DNA of 64,000 nt, from assembly GCA_023484645.1 (NCBI GenBank), contig JAMCZZ010000041.1:12874-76873 (forward strand), given 5' to 3'. The notes beneath the pieces are model-generated. The model saw only the letters and a list, made by a program, of their open reading frames with translations. It searched no databases and was not told the origin of the DNA. The number at the start of each line of letters is the position of its first letter. Position 1 is the stretch's first letter. Shown piece by piece: positions 7,242 through 16,776 of this stretch. Source of the stretch: Patescibacteria group bacterium. GTDB lineage: Bacteria; Patescibacteria; UBA1384; XYA2-FULL-43-10; 1-14-0-10-43-13. The position numbers and the translations under genes were made by a program.

Positions 7242-7448
7242 TTATTGTTTGTGCCATTCTTGCAGAAGTTGAACGAGTTCGGCTTTTTGTAATAAATTCA
7301 ATTTTGTTCTCTGAGATACTTGTCCAGACAAAATAGACTTGAATTCCTGCAATTCATCTTCAGTCATTTCCGGCAAAAACTCTTGCCAGCTCTTTTTCTC
7401 TTCTGGATCAATATTTAACTTATCTAATAGTTGCAAAATTTCTTCCAT
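7242..7448 (-). CDS. Small hypothetical protein
   Basis: 68 residues from ATG 7448 (MEEILQLLDKLNIDPEEKKSW). This start is chosen because AAAGGA lies just upstream and the stop of the preceding gene is two bases away. The sequence is helical, acidic and leucine-rich with no signal peptide or membrane segment. It is probably translated with the upstream 478-residue coiled-coil protein. I do not recognise the family. Confidence 0.6.
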   Translation of the reverse strand: MEEILQLLDKLNIDPEEKKSWQEFLPEMTEDELQEFKSILSGQVSQRTKLNLLQKAELVQLLQEWHKQ

Positions 7449-7449
7449 T

Positions 7450-8886
7450 TTATAATCCTTTAAATAAGCAATCAATAATCGATTCGCGAACAATATCCTG
7501 ACCGGGCATCAGAAATACTTGCTTTTTTTCATAAATTTCTTTGAATTTTTCGAAATCCGGACCTGTAATTTGTTCTATCGTTTCAATAGGAAGATCCATC
7601 TCTTCCGCTTTATCAGAAGCCATTTTTATTAACTCTTCATTTAAATTTGATTCCTTAACAACCAAAGATGGAGTCTCAACAGTATCTACTTTGCTTGACC
7701 CATCAATATCGCTGTTAATTTCGATTTGACTATTTTCAGCAATTGCCTCTTCATTTTTGATTGGCGGAATTTCAACCTTGTAGGGCAAGACTTTTTCTTG
7801 ATTGTCCGTACTTCTCGCAATACTCTTTCGCGTATCAACCGGCTGATTTTCCGGCATATGAACTGTTTTTACTTGAGCATGATTATCCTGATTATTTGAG
7901 ATGCTTGGTTTGCTTAAATTTTGCCTGTCCAAACTATTAGAATGCGTTGTATCAAATGACAAATGATGTTCCGGTACATTATCATGTAAAATAAAGTCGC
8001 TAAATAAACTTCCTGCAGTAATCAGTGCTGGCACGGCAATTGCTGCCGCTTTCATTACTGTAACCGCATTTTGCAACCGTGGACTTGCATCAATTTTATT
8101 TTTTATTCTATGACTTACTTTTTTAAACAAAGAGATTCTTCCCCCATTTTGAATTTCTTTCAGCGCTTTGCGACTTAACCCATGATCATTTTTAATTTCT
8201 TGAAACTGCCGTCTTTTATCTGCCGTATCTGCATGATTTTCAACAATTTCCTCAAGCTTTGAATCTTCTGGTTTATTTTCAAACGCGTCCTTGATAGCTT
8301 TTTGGAAAATTACCTCTTCTTCGCTCATTGATTTTGATCTATCAAAAATTTCTTTACTTCTATCAAGTTTGCCAGCAGAATCATCATAGTTTTTTCGGAC
8401 CAGTTTAAAACGCTCCGAAATATCTATATATCTGTCTGACGAGATGTCTCCTTGACTGATACACTCCGACATTTGTTTTGATAAACGATTGACTTGCCGA
8501 GTGAAAGCACCTTTTCTGCCTGCATCCGAGAGTAGTGTTTTTCTTTTCTGAGCGATATATGAATCTTTTTCTTCTTTAATTACTGAGTCTTGTTGCATTT
8601 TAGCGGCCAAAATTTCCGCCCTATAAACCTCGCTGTCGTCAAAGGCTTCCGGATCATTTGAGTTGCTGGCTTGCCTTAATGCGATTTCTAACTCTTTCTC
8701 TAAAAGTGTTATTCTGGTGGTAAGTGTAGAAATCTTATAAGTAAAAGAATCTTCTGGACCAATTTCATACTTGGCCCTAATTTCTAAAACAACTGCCGGC
8801 GGCACTTTTAAAAGATTGTCCATAAAAATATTTTCATGGCCCTTCTCTTGTTCAAGACCTCCGCCTACCATCATTCGTTCGCTCAT
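7450..8886 (-). CDS. Large coiled-coil hypothetical protein with one membrane segment
   Basis: 478 residues, no recognised family. Residues 20-230 are charged and helical with coiled-coil character (TTRITLLEKELEIALRQ; YIDISERFKLVRKNYDD). A hydrophobic segment AVTVMKAAAIAVPALITAGSLF lies at about 275-297, after a basic stretch. The rest is low-complexity and Asn/Ser-rich, then acidic, ending LPIETIEQITGPDFEKF. Topology suggests a bitopic envelope protein. It is cotranscribed with the 68-residue gene downstream. Confidence 0.6.
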   Translation of the reverse strand: MSERMMVGGGLEQEKGHENIFMDNLLKVPPAVVLEIRAKYEIGPEDSFTYKISTLTTRITLLEKELEIALRQASNSNDPEAFDDSEVYRAEILAAKMQQDSVIKEEKDSYIAQKRKTLLSDAGRKGAFTRQVNRLSKQMSECISQGDISSDRYIDISERFKLVRKNYDDSAGKLDRSKEIFDRSKSMSEEEVIFQKAIKDAFENKPEDSKLEEIVENHADTADKRRQFQEIKNDHGLSRKALKEIQNGGRISLFKKVSHRIKNKIDASPRLQNAVTVMKAAAIAVPALITAGSLFSDFILHDNVPEHHLSFDTTHSNSLDRQNLSKPSISNNQDNHAQVKTVHMPENQPVDTRKSIARSTDNQEKVLPYKVEIPPIKNEEAIAENSQIEINSDIDGSSKVDTVETPSLVVKESNLNEELIKMASDKAEEMDLPIETIEQITGPDFEKFKEIYEKKQVFLMPGQDIVRESIIDCLFKGL

Positions 8887-9114
8887 ATTCTCCTTAGAAA
8901 TTTGTTTGGATGCATTACCAACATACTAGTTTTGAATTATTTATGATTCTTTCACATTAAATCATGATCCATGCTTGCTTGCAAATATGTTTTTAAAGTC
9001 TTTTTACAAAAACTAATACACCCCCCAGAATCAATATGAATTTTATAACAATTTTGATTTTAAGTTAAAATTCTGTTGTTGAAATTATTTCAAAATCATC
9101 CTTAGCCCCGAAAG

Positions 9115-9420
9115 TCAGTTAGCCAAAACTGGCTCAGCCGTTGTTGTAGCCGGACAAGTCATACAATTTGTTTTATTATTTATAATTGCTTTTTGTTCTT
9201 GATAATTTTTTACTAAATTGATAAGAATTATGGCTAATACAACGTTTGCTATCAGAGATAAGATTAGCGGGTATTTACTAGTTCTTTTAGAAAGTTCTTT
9301 TTTATTTTTAGCCTCCGAAGAGTTTGACGGAGCAGAAGAATTAATTGACACATTTCCTCGATTGTTTTGATTTCCGCCTACTAAACCGGACTCAACAAAT
9401 TTACTATTATCCATATTCAC
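9115..9420 (-). CDS. Small single-pass membrane protein
   Basis: 101 residues. The Asn/Ser-rich N-terminal half is followed by a membrane segment YPLILSLIANVVLAIILINLV at about residues 49-69 and a short tail with CMTC. It lies six bases behind the TIGR03790-type gene on the same strand, with ACTCC-type Shine-Dalgarno complement upstream, so it is probably in one operon with that surface protein. The family is not recognised. Confidence 0.55.
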   Translation of the reverse strand: MNMDNSKFVESGLVGGNQNNRGNVSINSSAPSNSSEAKNKKELSKRTSKYPLILSLIANVVLAIILINLVKNYQEQKAIINNKTNCMTCPATTTAEPVLAN

Positions 9421-9426
9421 TCCTTA

Positions 9427-11940
9427 TCATTTATTAAATATCATGCCGCTAATTTGATCGCTTTTCACTATGATCCAAAATCCCCGATAAGGATTGATCA
9501 CGGTTTGTTTGTGGGCTGATGTTTTATATTTATCAGGATTTAAGGTTATGCAAAAATATTCTTTTGAGCTAGATTCCCAGCTCCATGCGTAACCGGATAT
9601 TTCGTTTCTAGCTACAACATCGACATATGGCCTAGTCGAACCATCCTTATATCGAACAATCAGATTAGACAGCGGAAAATCTGATTGATAAGGATTTCCT
9701 AAAAGATTCCAGCCCTTAGTTACTGATATCTCGATAGAAGACTTTTGATTTAGAGCATATCTTTTACCTGCAATATTATTTACATTATCTATCTTGATCC
9801 AATAGCCCGTCCCTGGTGTAAGAATAATATCATTCGCTTCTCCTTTTATGTAACTATTGCTTTCCCCACTATAACTTCTTATTTTATATGTGCCAGGAAG
9901 TAAAGCTTTATCAGTAATAGCAGCACTAAGGTCAGGAAAAGAGATCATATTCCAGCCAGAAGAGAAATTGGCAGGAACAAGATTGAGAGGCTGTTTGTAA
10001 ATTATTTTAATTTTAGCTGTTGAGTTTATACTTGCATCTTCTTTATTGCTTTCCAATATTTCTAATTGATTTTCCCCCACCAAAAGATTGGAAAAAGTCT
10101 TAGTCTTTGCTTCTCCGTCAACTGTATAAGAAATGGCGACGGAAGGATCCAATACAACAGAACCGTCCTCGTATGATGTAATGCTTATGGAGGGAGGTAG
10201 TAGTTGATAAAATATCTTAACGTTGACGGTAGAAGTTAAAGCTGGATAGTTTTCATTATTCTCAACTATTTCCAGCAGATTTTCCCCCACCAAAAGATTG
10301 GAAAAGATCTTGGTCTTAGCATTTCCATCTACTGTATATGAAATTGTGACTGAGGAAGTAGATACAAATGATCCGTCATTCGGAGATGTAACTTTTATTA
10401 AAGGTGGGAACTCAAATTTAGAATTGTTAAAAGCAAAAGAATAAGAGCTGTTGTTTGCTTCTGGGTCTGTTGCACTTATTTTAAAATAATATTGACTAGC
10501 ACAATCAATATTATCTATTTTGAAATTATGTTCACTTAAATAGTTTTTCTTGGAGACTCCAAAATATTCAAGCGGAGTCTCATCCCATATTGTCGTACCA
10601 TATGCATCTGTTGGTCCATATTCAATAGAACCATATGAAATCTCGGGTGATCCATCTGCGGCAGTTAAGTTGCTCCAAGATATGTTTGCCGTGTTGTTTG
10701 TGCAGCTAGAAACCACATTTTCAATTTTTGGGGGCTGGTTGTCTGTACTAGGATTGTCCGAAAGCTTGTAAAGGGGGTCTCCGATGACAATGTTCGTCCA
10801 CTTTATTACTTGAGAAGCCATATACATACTTTCAGCAAAGTTAAAATGCTTTTCAGTACCGTCACCATTGAGGAAATAATCGAAAAAGGCGGCGGGTTGA
10901 GGCACACCGCTTGCAAGCGGCTCTGTCACAGTACCAGCAGTCGCAGTTACGTCAGCAGCAAGAAGCGTAGCTACTACAGAGTTCCGCCAACCGCTTGTAG
11001 ATCTAATTGTCGGCGCTGTATAGGATTGGAAGTGAAATGGTAATGCGCCCGGCCGCCAATTCCCCCATATATCAAAGTATTCATTCCCCGGACTTTCAAG
11101 CCAGAGTGGATTGTCTCCACCTAAATCTGTGCTCAATTCTTTTTTTGGTATAAGCTTAGGATCGTAAGAGTAATCATAAGCTGGATATCCACTGGCTTGT
11201 TTACAATTATAGCCAGCTTGTCCTATAATGCCGCAAATCACACTTCGTGCATTGTTAAAATATGCCTGACCATAAACATAAGCTTGGTTATTTTCGGCGG
11301 GACCAGTGTATTTTTCGGCATAAATCGCTTTGTCGACCAGCCCTTTGGCAATCTTAAGAGATGCCCCATCGAGCCTAGTTACTAGATAAGTAGTGTGTCC
11401 GATCAAAACATTTCTTGACTCGAAATGAAGCCCCGTGCTATAAGAATCCCAATATCCTTTATAGTACGGGTTATAAGCAGCTGTATTGTTATTATAAAAA
11501 ACATAAGTCTGCATTGTATCAAATACATCTGCGAGATAGCTGTCAACCGCATAGTTTGTATCTATTTTTACGGGAACACCGTAGGTGGGGACAATATAGT
11601 GAATTTTTTCTTTTAAATTGTTCGAGTCAAGAAATGTTTTGATCGGCTCTTTTATTTGGCTATTATAATCTGTCATTGTAATACTCTCTTCTGTTGTGGT
11701 GGTGAGGTTTACAATTTGATCGGCTGGCACGCCACGGCGCTGTTTATAATATTGACCAAGTTCGATTGAGTCGGGGCTATTTATGTTCACAAGGATTAAA
11801 ATTTGATCAGCTTCATTTTGCGACGGCGTCACATCTGCTTTAAAAATATTATTGTAATAAATAATGCTCGTAAAAAATGCGATTGATATAAAAATCAACG
11901 CAATTAAGGTAAACTTGAACTTTTTTCTGTTTACATGCAT
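9427..11940 (-). CDS. TIGR03790-family surface protein with Ig/FnIII-like repeats
   Basis: 837 residues. N-terminal signal anchor at residues 8-28 (FTLIALIFISIAFFTSIIYY). Residues 40-400 match the TIGR03790 family pattern: QILILVNINSPDSIELGQYYKQRRGVPADQIV and YIVPTYGVPVKI. Next come FnIII-like sequence (about 405-515) and two near-identical repeats with TISYTVDG(N/E)AKTK(I/T)FSNLLVGEN (about 520-640). A C-terminal domain of WN-type repeats (SSGWNMISFPDLS; TKGWNLLGNPYQS) resembles those of secreted bacterial proteins. Function unknown; family members are known mainly from genomes with exosortase. It has no PEP-CTERM tail itself. Confidence 0.8.
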   Translation of the reverse strand: MHVNRKKFKFTLIALIFISIAFFTSIIYYNNIFKADVTPSQNEADQILILVNINSPDSIELGQYYKQRRGVPADQIVNLTTTTEESITMTDYNSQIKEPIKTFLDSNNLKEKIHYIVPTYGVPVKIDTNYAVDSYLADVFDTMQTYVFYNNNTAAYNPYYKGYWDSYSTGLHFESRNVLIGHTTYLVTRLDGASLKIAKGLVDKAIYAEKYTGPAENNQAYVYGQAYFNNARSVICGIIGQAGYNCKQASGYPAYDYSYDPKLIPKKELSTDLGGDNPLWLESPGNEYFDIWGNWRPGALPFHFQSYTAPTIRSTSGWRNSVVATLLAADVTATAGTVTEPLASGVPQPAAFFDYFLNGDGTEKHFNFAESMYMASQVIKWTNIVIGDPLYKLSDNPSTDNQPPKIENVVSSCTNNTANISWSNLTAADGSPEISYGSIEYGPTDAYGTTIWDETPLEYFGVSKKNYLSEHNFKIDNIDCASQYYFKISATDPEANNSSYSFAFNNSKFEFPPLIKVTSPNDGSFVSTSSVTISYTVDGNAKTKIFSNLLVGENLLEIVENNENYPALTSTVNVKIFYQLLPPSISITSYEDGSVVLDPSVAISYTVDGEAKTKTFSNLLVGENQLEILESNKEDASINSTAKIKIIYKQPLNLVPANFSSGWNMISFPDLSAAITDKALLPGTYKIRSYSGESNSYIKGEANDIILTPGTGYWIKIDNVNNIAGKRYALNQKSSIEISVTKGWNLLGNPYQSDFPLSNLIVRYKDGSTRPYVDVVARNEISGYAWSWESSSKEYFCITLNPDKYKTSAHKQTVINPYRGFWIIVKSDQISGMIFNK

Positions 11941-12082
11941 GTGAAGGGATAGTTCTAAATCAATTTCATTATTGACGATAAGATGATTGCTTGTTGTTTT
12001 AATAATATTTAGATCGCTTATTTATATTATATAATATACTTTTTTCTTGTGCCATGAGCTACCATCTTATTATTGGTGCGTG

Positions 12083-12120
12083 GTGCCAAAACTGATCCCA
12101 ATTTTTGATGAACGATTCAT
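12083..12120 (-). pseudogene. Fragment duplicating the 5' end of the VIT-family gene
   Basis: Reads MNRSSKIGISFGT, nearly the N-terminus of the intact gene at 13849-14316 (MNHSSKIGLSFGT), then diverges to a stop. Similarity continues upstream through about 12175 (TTTTTTGCCAGCTGGGCAA against TTTTTTGCCAGTTGGACAA), so the leader was copied too. It lies beside the M48 cassette. Confidence 0.75.
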
Positions 12121-12203
12121 AATTATAGTTTTTACATTTCCAGTATAATTATTTTTTGCCAGCTGGGCAATGCACACCTGCTCATATGATAAGGCTGATT
12201 TTG

Positions 12204-12232
12204 TTGACCGAAAACAGTAAAGATGTTATAAT
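12204..12232 (+). promoter_or_regulatory. Promoter of the M48 peptidase cassette
   Basis: TTGACC (12204-12209), 17 bases, TATAAT (12227-12232), about 45 bases before the gene. Confidence 0.8.
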
Positions 12233-12276
12233 CGCTATGCTGAAAAGCACATTTCCGTGGAGGAGGATTTGGACAA

Positions 12277-13056
12277 TTGGTTAGTGACGGCGAACTAGAA
12301 CAAGCAGTTATAAGAACCTGCCAAGCTGCAAACATACGCCAACTGATAGTCGGTATAGTTGACGATCAGGAGCCAAGTGCAGGGCTAATCGAACCAGGAC
12401 GAATAGTTATTACAGAGGGCCTACTGACACTTGTAAGTTCAGAGGGCGAGCTTGCAGGTGTTATAGCTCACGAAATTGCTCACTTGGCGCACCTGAAGTT
12501 TTCCAACCTATTCAGAAGATTAATGTTCTGCAGTAAGGACATACTTCTAGTACTCGCGATCGCATCCAGCTTTCGCATCCGGAGCCTTCTAGCCTTGATG
12601 CTGTTTGGGATGTTTGTGGCATTTTACAGCCTGCTTATGCAATCATTTATCGTAAGCAGTATCAAACGGCGCAATGGGTACCGCCTAAGAGAAACTGAGC
12701 AACTCAGTCTTAGCATCGGCCGTTGCTTGATCGGGTGTAAGGGGTGGATTTTTGTTCCCTTTTTGATTGCTTTTTGTAGCTTCACAGCTAATGGTTTAGT
12801 TGTAATGATTGCCGAGTACATTTTTGTCTTGTTTTACCTGGGATGGGCAGTAAAACAAGACGAGTACAAAGCAGACTTAAAGAGCTTGCAGATTCTTCGA
12901 ACCGCAGGCTATGACCAGAATGAATTTCTGAGTATTCTGAAGAGACTTCCAGAAAGATCGGAACGCTCATGGATACGGCACCATCTTCTGGACTACTACC
13001 CGACTATCAAGGCGAGAATTAGAAAGTTACAGGCGACAATCGCCGAACAAGCATAA
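12277..13056 (+). CDS. M48-family membrane zinc metalloprotease
   Basis: 259 residues from a TTG start with AGGAGG 10 bases upstream. The zinc motif HEIAHLAH is at about residues 64-71, and the third ligand region is DEYKADLKSLQILRTAGYD at about 194-212. Between them lie three or four hydrophobic segments (KDILLVLAIASSF; LLALMLFGMFVAFYSLL; FVPFLIAFCSFTANGLVVMIAEYIFVLFYLGW), the HtpX/Ste24-like layout. It probably degrades membrane or misfolded proteins. The gene is monocistronic, visibly richer in GC than its neighbours, and has its own promoter and hairpin, suggesting an acquired cassette. Confidence 0.85.
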   Translation: MVSDGELEQAVIRTCQAANIRQLIVGIVDDQEPSAGLIEPGRIVITEGLLTLVSSEGELAGVIAHEIAHLAHLKFSNLFRRLMFCSKDILLVLAIASSFRIRSLLALMLFGMFVAFYSLLMQSFIVSSIKRRNGYRLRETEQLSLSIGRCLIGCKGWIFVPFLIAFCSFTANGLVVMIAEYIFVLFYLGWAVKQDEYKADLKSLQILRTAGYDQNEFLSILKRLPERSERSWIRHHLLDYYPTIKARIRKLQATIAEQA

Positions 13057-13061
13057 CCCGT

Positions 13062-13087
13062 TGAGGCACGAACTATTAAGTGCCTCA
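13062..13087 (+). terminator. Hairpin closing the M48 cassette
   Basis: TGAGGCAC and GTGCCTCA with a 10-base loop, six bases after the stop; only a weak T tract follows. Confidence 0.6.
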
Positions 13088-13271
13088 TATAACTGGCTCC
13101 TTTTTCGAGCGCTCATACATCCTCATGGCCACCTTGTCATGGGGATTATTTTTTATTTATAAGCTCATAAAGTGTAGTATTGGACAGAAATTCCTCTAAA
13201 AATGTCTCTATTTTAGTGAAATGTATGAAACATCCCTGTAATAATAAAAATAGATATTGTATTATTTATCT

Positions 13272-13778
13272 ATGAAAAAACTGGTTGTTCTCTGTGGTCA
13301 CGTCGGATCGGGAAAATCTACGCTTGCTGAGAAAATTATCGATCAAGCGCCTGGTTTTGCTTTTTTTGATGTTTTCAGTAAGATCAAGAAATACAAAGAC
13401 AAAAATGGCACTATCGCAAAAGAATTAAGCAATAAGGCTTACCAGGAATTGTATGACGAGATCTCGAAAAAAGATGGAGATATTTTATTAGAAATTGGCG
13501 TCAATCATTCAGATTTTAATTTTAAACAGCTAAATAAATTAAAAAATAAGTTCGATATCAAGATATTCTTTTGTCTACTTGATCATAATGAATGCAAAAG
13601 AAGAGTGGCAGAAAGAGCACTAAAAAATCCTAACAGATTTATTCATCCGCAAATGCTTGAAGACAAATTTAAGATTGATTTTCCAAATCTACATAAAAGC
13701 TTAGCGGAAAAATATACTCTTCCTTATTCTTTTTTAAATATGTGCGATAGTCATAGGGATGAAATACTTAATTTGTAA
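13272..13778 (+). CDS. P-loop nucleotide kinase-like protein
   Basis: 168 residues from ATG 13272 (MKKLVVLCGHVGSGKSTLAEK); an upstream in-frame TTG is less likely. Walker A is GHVGSGKST at residues 8-16, and IFFCLLDHNECKRRVAERALKNPNRF resembles the lid of small-molecule or nucleoside kinases. The substrate is unknown. It stands alone between the M48 cassette and a convergent VIT-family gene. Confidence 0.65.
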   Translation: MKKLVVLCGHVGSGKSTLAEKIIDQAPGFAFFDVFSKIKKYKDKNGTIAKELSNKAYQELYDEISKKDGDILLEIGVNHSDFNFKQLNKLKNKFDIKIFFCLLDHNECKRRVAERALKNPNRFIHPQMLEDKFKIDFPNLHKSLAEKYTLPYSFLNMCDSHRDEILNL

Positions 13779-13848
13779 GTTATTCCCCTCTTGTCATTTG
13801 AGATTTTTAACCGGCATAAATCCTATTTCTTCTTTTTATAATGACCTG

Positions 13849-14316
13849 TTAAAAAACACTTCTGATATATTGGCCGATAATAAAACCAATAATAATTACA
13901 ATCATGCCGACAAAAAGATGTTCCGACACCGCCTGCCACTTTTTATACTGAGGATAAATAAAGTAATTCAATATTGTGAGTAATAGAGCAGCCCATATAA
14001 TACTAATAATTAGGGCGACCGTCGATGAAAAGAAAACTAGCGGTATAAGAAAAGACAGAGCAATAATAAGTTTTGCAAGATATGTACTAAGTGTAGAAGT
14101 CCAAATTTCTTTGTTTGTATGTTTTTCTTCTGACTCTTCGGAGATATGAATGCCCAGGGCATCGGAAAAAGCATCAGCAAAAGCAATGGTTAAAACGCCG
14201 CCAATAATCACGGCTTTTGAAGCCTCGCTGGCAGTCAGGCCGACAATTAATCCCAAAGTTGTAACAATGCCGGAGGTTGTGCCAAAACTGAGCCCAATTT
14301 TTGATGAATGATTCAT
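13849..14316 (-). CDS. VIT1/CCC1-family transmembrane protein
   Basis: 155 residues with about five membrane segments. The start SSKIGLSFGTTSGIVTTLGLIVGL and the segment IIGGVLTIAFADAFSDALGIHISEESEEKH resemble the VIT1/CCC1 iron/manganese transporter fold, with acidic residues after the second helix. It is shorter than typical family members. The substrate (Fe or Mn) is inferred. A partial copy of its 5' region lies at 12083-12175. It is divergent from the heavy-metal exporter gene at 14547. Confidence 0.7.
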   Translation of the reverse strand: MNHSSKIGLSFGTTSGIVTTLGLIVGLTASEASKAVIIGGVLTIAFADAFSDALGIHISEESEEKHTNKEIWTSTLSTYLAKLIIALSFLIPLVFFSSTVALIISIIWAALLLTILNYFIYPQYKKWQAVSEHLFVGMIVIIIGFIIGQYIRSVF

Positions 14317-14546
14317 ATTCTATTCCCTAATTTAGAGTTCTTAAACCTATCTACTCCCAGCATAATTCTTTTTTGCCAGTTGGACAACTATGAAAGAGAC
14401 AAAGGGATGTTTCTCTATCAAGCACAAGATTAGGCTTTCTTTATAGGTTTATATTATGGCCTCAATATTATCAGCTCTCATTTCTTGACTAACACTGCCC
14501 TAGTTCATTAAGCTGTAAGTAATACAACAATCTCACAGGGAAATTT

Positions 14547-15443
14547 ATGACCAATATAATTAAAGACGCCTTAATTGATACTTTAAGAATGGTGCCCTTG
14601 CTGCTTATTATTTATGCAGCAATCGAGTTAATTGAATATAAATACAGCGCCAAACTAAAAGAAAAAGTCGAAAAGGCAGGCAGCGCCGGCCCGGCGATTG
14701 GCTCACTGGTTGGCGCATTTCCTCAATGCGGCTTCTCTGTAATTTCCTCTGCATTATATACTCAAAAGCTGCTAACAATTGGCACGCTGCTAGCAGTCTA
14801 CATCTCCACATCTGATGAAGCCATTCCTGTGATTTTATCTCAACCAGAAAAAGCCAAGATTATCCTGCCGCTAATTCTTACCAAGATCGGTTTGGCATTA
14901 TTCGCCGGATATTCGGTTGATTTACTCTACCGCAAATCAAATAAAAAAGTACTTAATCACATTGATAAGTTTGATCATCATGAATGTCATCATGAACATA
15001 AAATAGATGAGGCTGCCTGCTGCGGCCATGAGTTGGGAGAAAAATTAAATGCTAAAGATATAATTATTCATCCGCTCATTCATACTGCAAAGATTTTTGT
15101 TTTTATATTCGCAACCACCCTTGTTATAAACTACGTTTTCTTTAGAATTGGCGATGACAATATTCCTCGACTCTTTTTAGGTCACTCAATATTCCAGCCC
15201 GTAATGGCGGCCTTTATTGGCCTGATTCCAAACTGCGCTGCGTCGGTTGCCATAACTGAAATGTATTTAAAAGGAGCAATAAGTTTTGGCTCCACCATTG
15301 CCGGACTGTCAGCAGGAGCAGGTTTGGGGCTCTTAGTGCTATTTAGAGAGAATAAAAACCTCAAAAACACTTTTATTGTACTTGGACTGCTTCTTTTCTT
15401 TAGTATAACTGCCGGTATTTTGATTCAATATTTCTACGGCTAA
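14547..15443 (+). CDS. Putative manganese/heavy-metal exporter (ArsP_2-like, PF11449 type)
   Basis: 298 residues with about eight membrane segments. PQCGFSVISSALYTQKLLTIGTLLAVYISTSDEAIPVI in the first half and LIPNCAASVAITEMYLKGAISFGSTIAGLSAGAGLGLL in the second are the paired family motifs. A His/Cys-rich cytoplasmic loop (HHECHHEHKIDEAACCGHE, about residues 146-164) could bind metal. Annotated relatives are called putative manganese transporter or 10TM heavy-metal exporter. I saw no yybP-ykoY manganese riboswitch upstream. Confidence 0.8.
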   Translation: MTNIIKDALIDTLRMVPLLLIIYAAIELIEYKYSAKLKEKVEKAGSAGPAIGSLVGAFPQCGFSVISSALYTQKLLTIGTLLAVYISTSDEAIPVILSQPEKAKIILPLILTKIGLALFAGYSVDLLYRKSNKKVLNHIDKFDHHECHHEHKIDEAACCGHELGEKLNAKDIIIHPLIHTAKIFVFIFATTLVINYVFFRIGDDNIPRLFLGHSIFQPVMAAFIGLIPNCAASVAITEMYLKGAISFGSTIAGLSAGAGLGLLVLFRENKNLKNTFIVLGLLLFFSITAGILIQYFYG

Positions 15444-15532
15444 AGGTTATTTTGTACTAACTCTAAGATGACAACAAATAATTACTATACTGCATCTGGA
15501 CTTATTTGTAGTATTATTATATAATAATATTT

Positions 15533-16756
15533 ATGAAAAAGTATGATGTTGCAATAATTGGTGCTGGTCCTGCTGGCATAATGGCTGCCATAGCTGCTTC
15601 CAAAAAAGGAAAGCAGGTTGTTTTAATGGAGAAGAATTCAGAAATCGGCAGAAAAATTTTAGCCACCGGAAACGGAAGATGCAACATCACTAATAAGAAT
15701 GTAACTGCCGATCGTTTTTATGGCGCCGATGATAAATTCGTCAACGGGGTTCTCTCTCAGTTCGACCAGCACAAAACAATGGATTTTTTCAACGAATTGG
15801 GACTCCTATTGAAAGAGGAGGATAGGGGACGAATATTCCCAAGGACAAATCAAGCCTCTAGCGTAATCAACGTTTTATTGGACCAATTGAATGAAAGAAA
15901 AGTAACAATCCTGGTTGATTCTTTAGTTAAAAAAATCGAGAAAAAAGAAGCATGGAATGTTATTTTGGAAAGCAGAGATGTTATTAACGCTAAAAAATTA
16001 ATCATAACAACTGGCGGCAAAGCAGCCCACTTTTTAGGCTCCTCCGGAGACGGTCTTTTTTGGGCTAGAAATTTGGGTCATACTATCACGCCGATTTATG
16101 CTGCTTTAGTACCGGTTGAAACAAAAGAGTCGTGGGTTCGAGAAGTTCAAGGCGTGAAAGTGGAGGCAAAAGTTTGGGCAGCTAAAAGAGAAAAAATAAT
16201 TGCTCATAAATATGGCGACTTACTCTTTACTCATTTTGGCCTTTCAGGTCCATCTATTATGTCGATGGCTAGAAAAATTGCTCCAGAAATAGGTGACTCA
16301 AAAGTAGAGTTGCACATCGATTTATTTCCAGAAATAGAAAAAGATAAATTGGCTAAATCAATCTTGAAATCTTTAGAATTAAACGGCAAAAAAGCAATCA
16401 AGAATGCTCTGGTTGGAATATTACCGCAAAGGCTAATCGAGGTTATTCTTGCGTTATCAGATATTGATGTTAATAAAAAATCAGCTGAGATATCAAAAGT
16501 AGAACGAGAGAATATTCTTTTAAATATGAAAAATCTTACTCTCACAGTTTCTGGATTACGGCCCTTAAAAGAGGCTCAGGTTACTGCCGGAGGAATTGAG
16601 ACAAGCGAAATAAATACTAAAACGCTAGAATCAAAAATAGTAAAAGACCTATACTTTGCTGGAGAAATTATTGACGTTGACGGCGATTCTGGCGGATTCA
16701 ATCTCCAGTGGGCCTGGTCAAGCGGCTACGTCGCAGGCAAAAATGCTTCTTTTTAA
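15533..16756 (+). CDS. HI0933/YhiN-family flavoprotein
   Basis: 407 residues. The dinucleotide-binding motif is VAIIGAGPAGIMAAIAA at residues 5-21, then the family signature GRKILATGNGRCNITN. The C-terminal FAD motif is LYFAGEIIDVDGDSGGFNLQWAWSSGYVAG. The length is normal for this NAD(P)/FAD-dependent oxidoreductase family, whose physiological substrate is unknown. It is monocistronic and convergent with the queuosine-precursor transporter gene. Confidence 0.92.
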   Translation: MKKYDVAIIGAGPAGIMAAIAASKKGKQVVLMEKNSEIGRKILATGNGRCNITNKNVTADRFYGADDKFVNGVLSQFDQHKTMDFFNELGLLLKEEDRGRIFPRTNQASSVINVLLDQLNERKVTILVDSLVKKIEKKEAWNVILESRDVINAKKLIITTGGKAAHFLGSSGDGLFWARNLGHTITPIYAALVPVETKESWVREVQGVKVEAKVWAAKREKIIAHKYGDLLFTHFGLSGPSIMSMARKIAPEIGDSKVELHIDLFPEIEKDKLAKSILKSLELNGKKAIKNALVGILPQRLIEVILALSDIDVNKKSAEISKVERENILLNMKNLTLTVSGLRPLKEAQVTAGGIETSEINTKTLESKIVKDLYFAGEIIDVDGDSGGFNLQWAWSSGYVAGKNASF

Positions 16757-16776
16757 ACTATTAAGATTTATGAGCA

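Noticed and set aside
14317..14546. yybP-ykoY manganese riboswitch before the exporter
   Set aside because: The conserved loop sequences are not present by eye.
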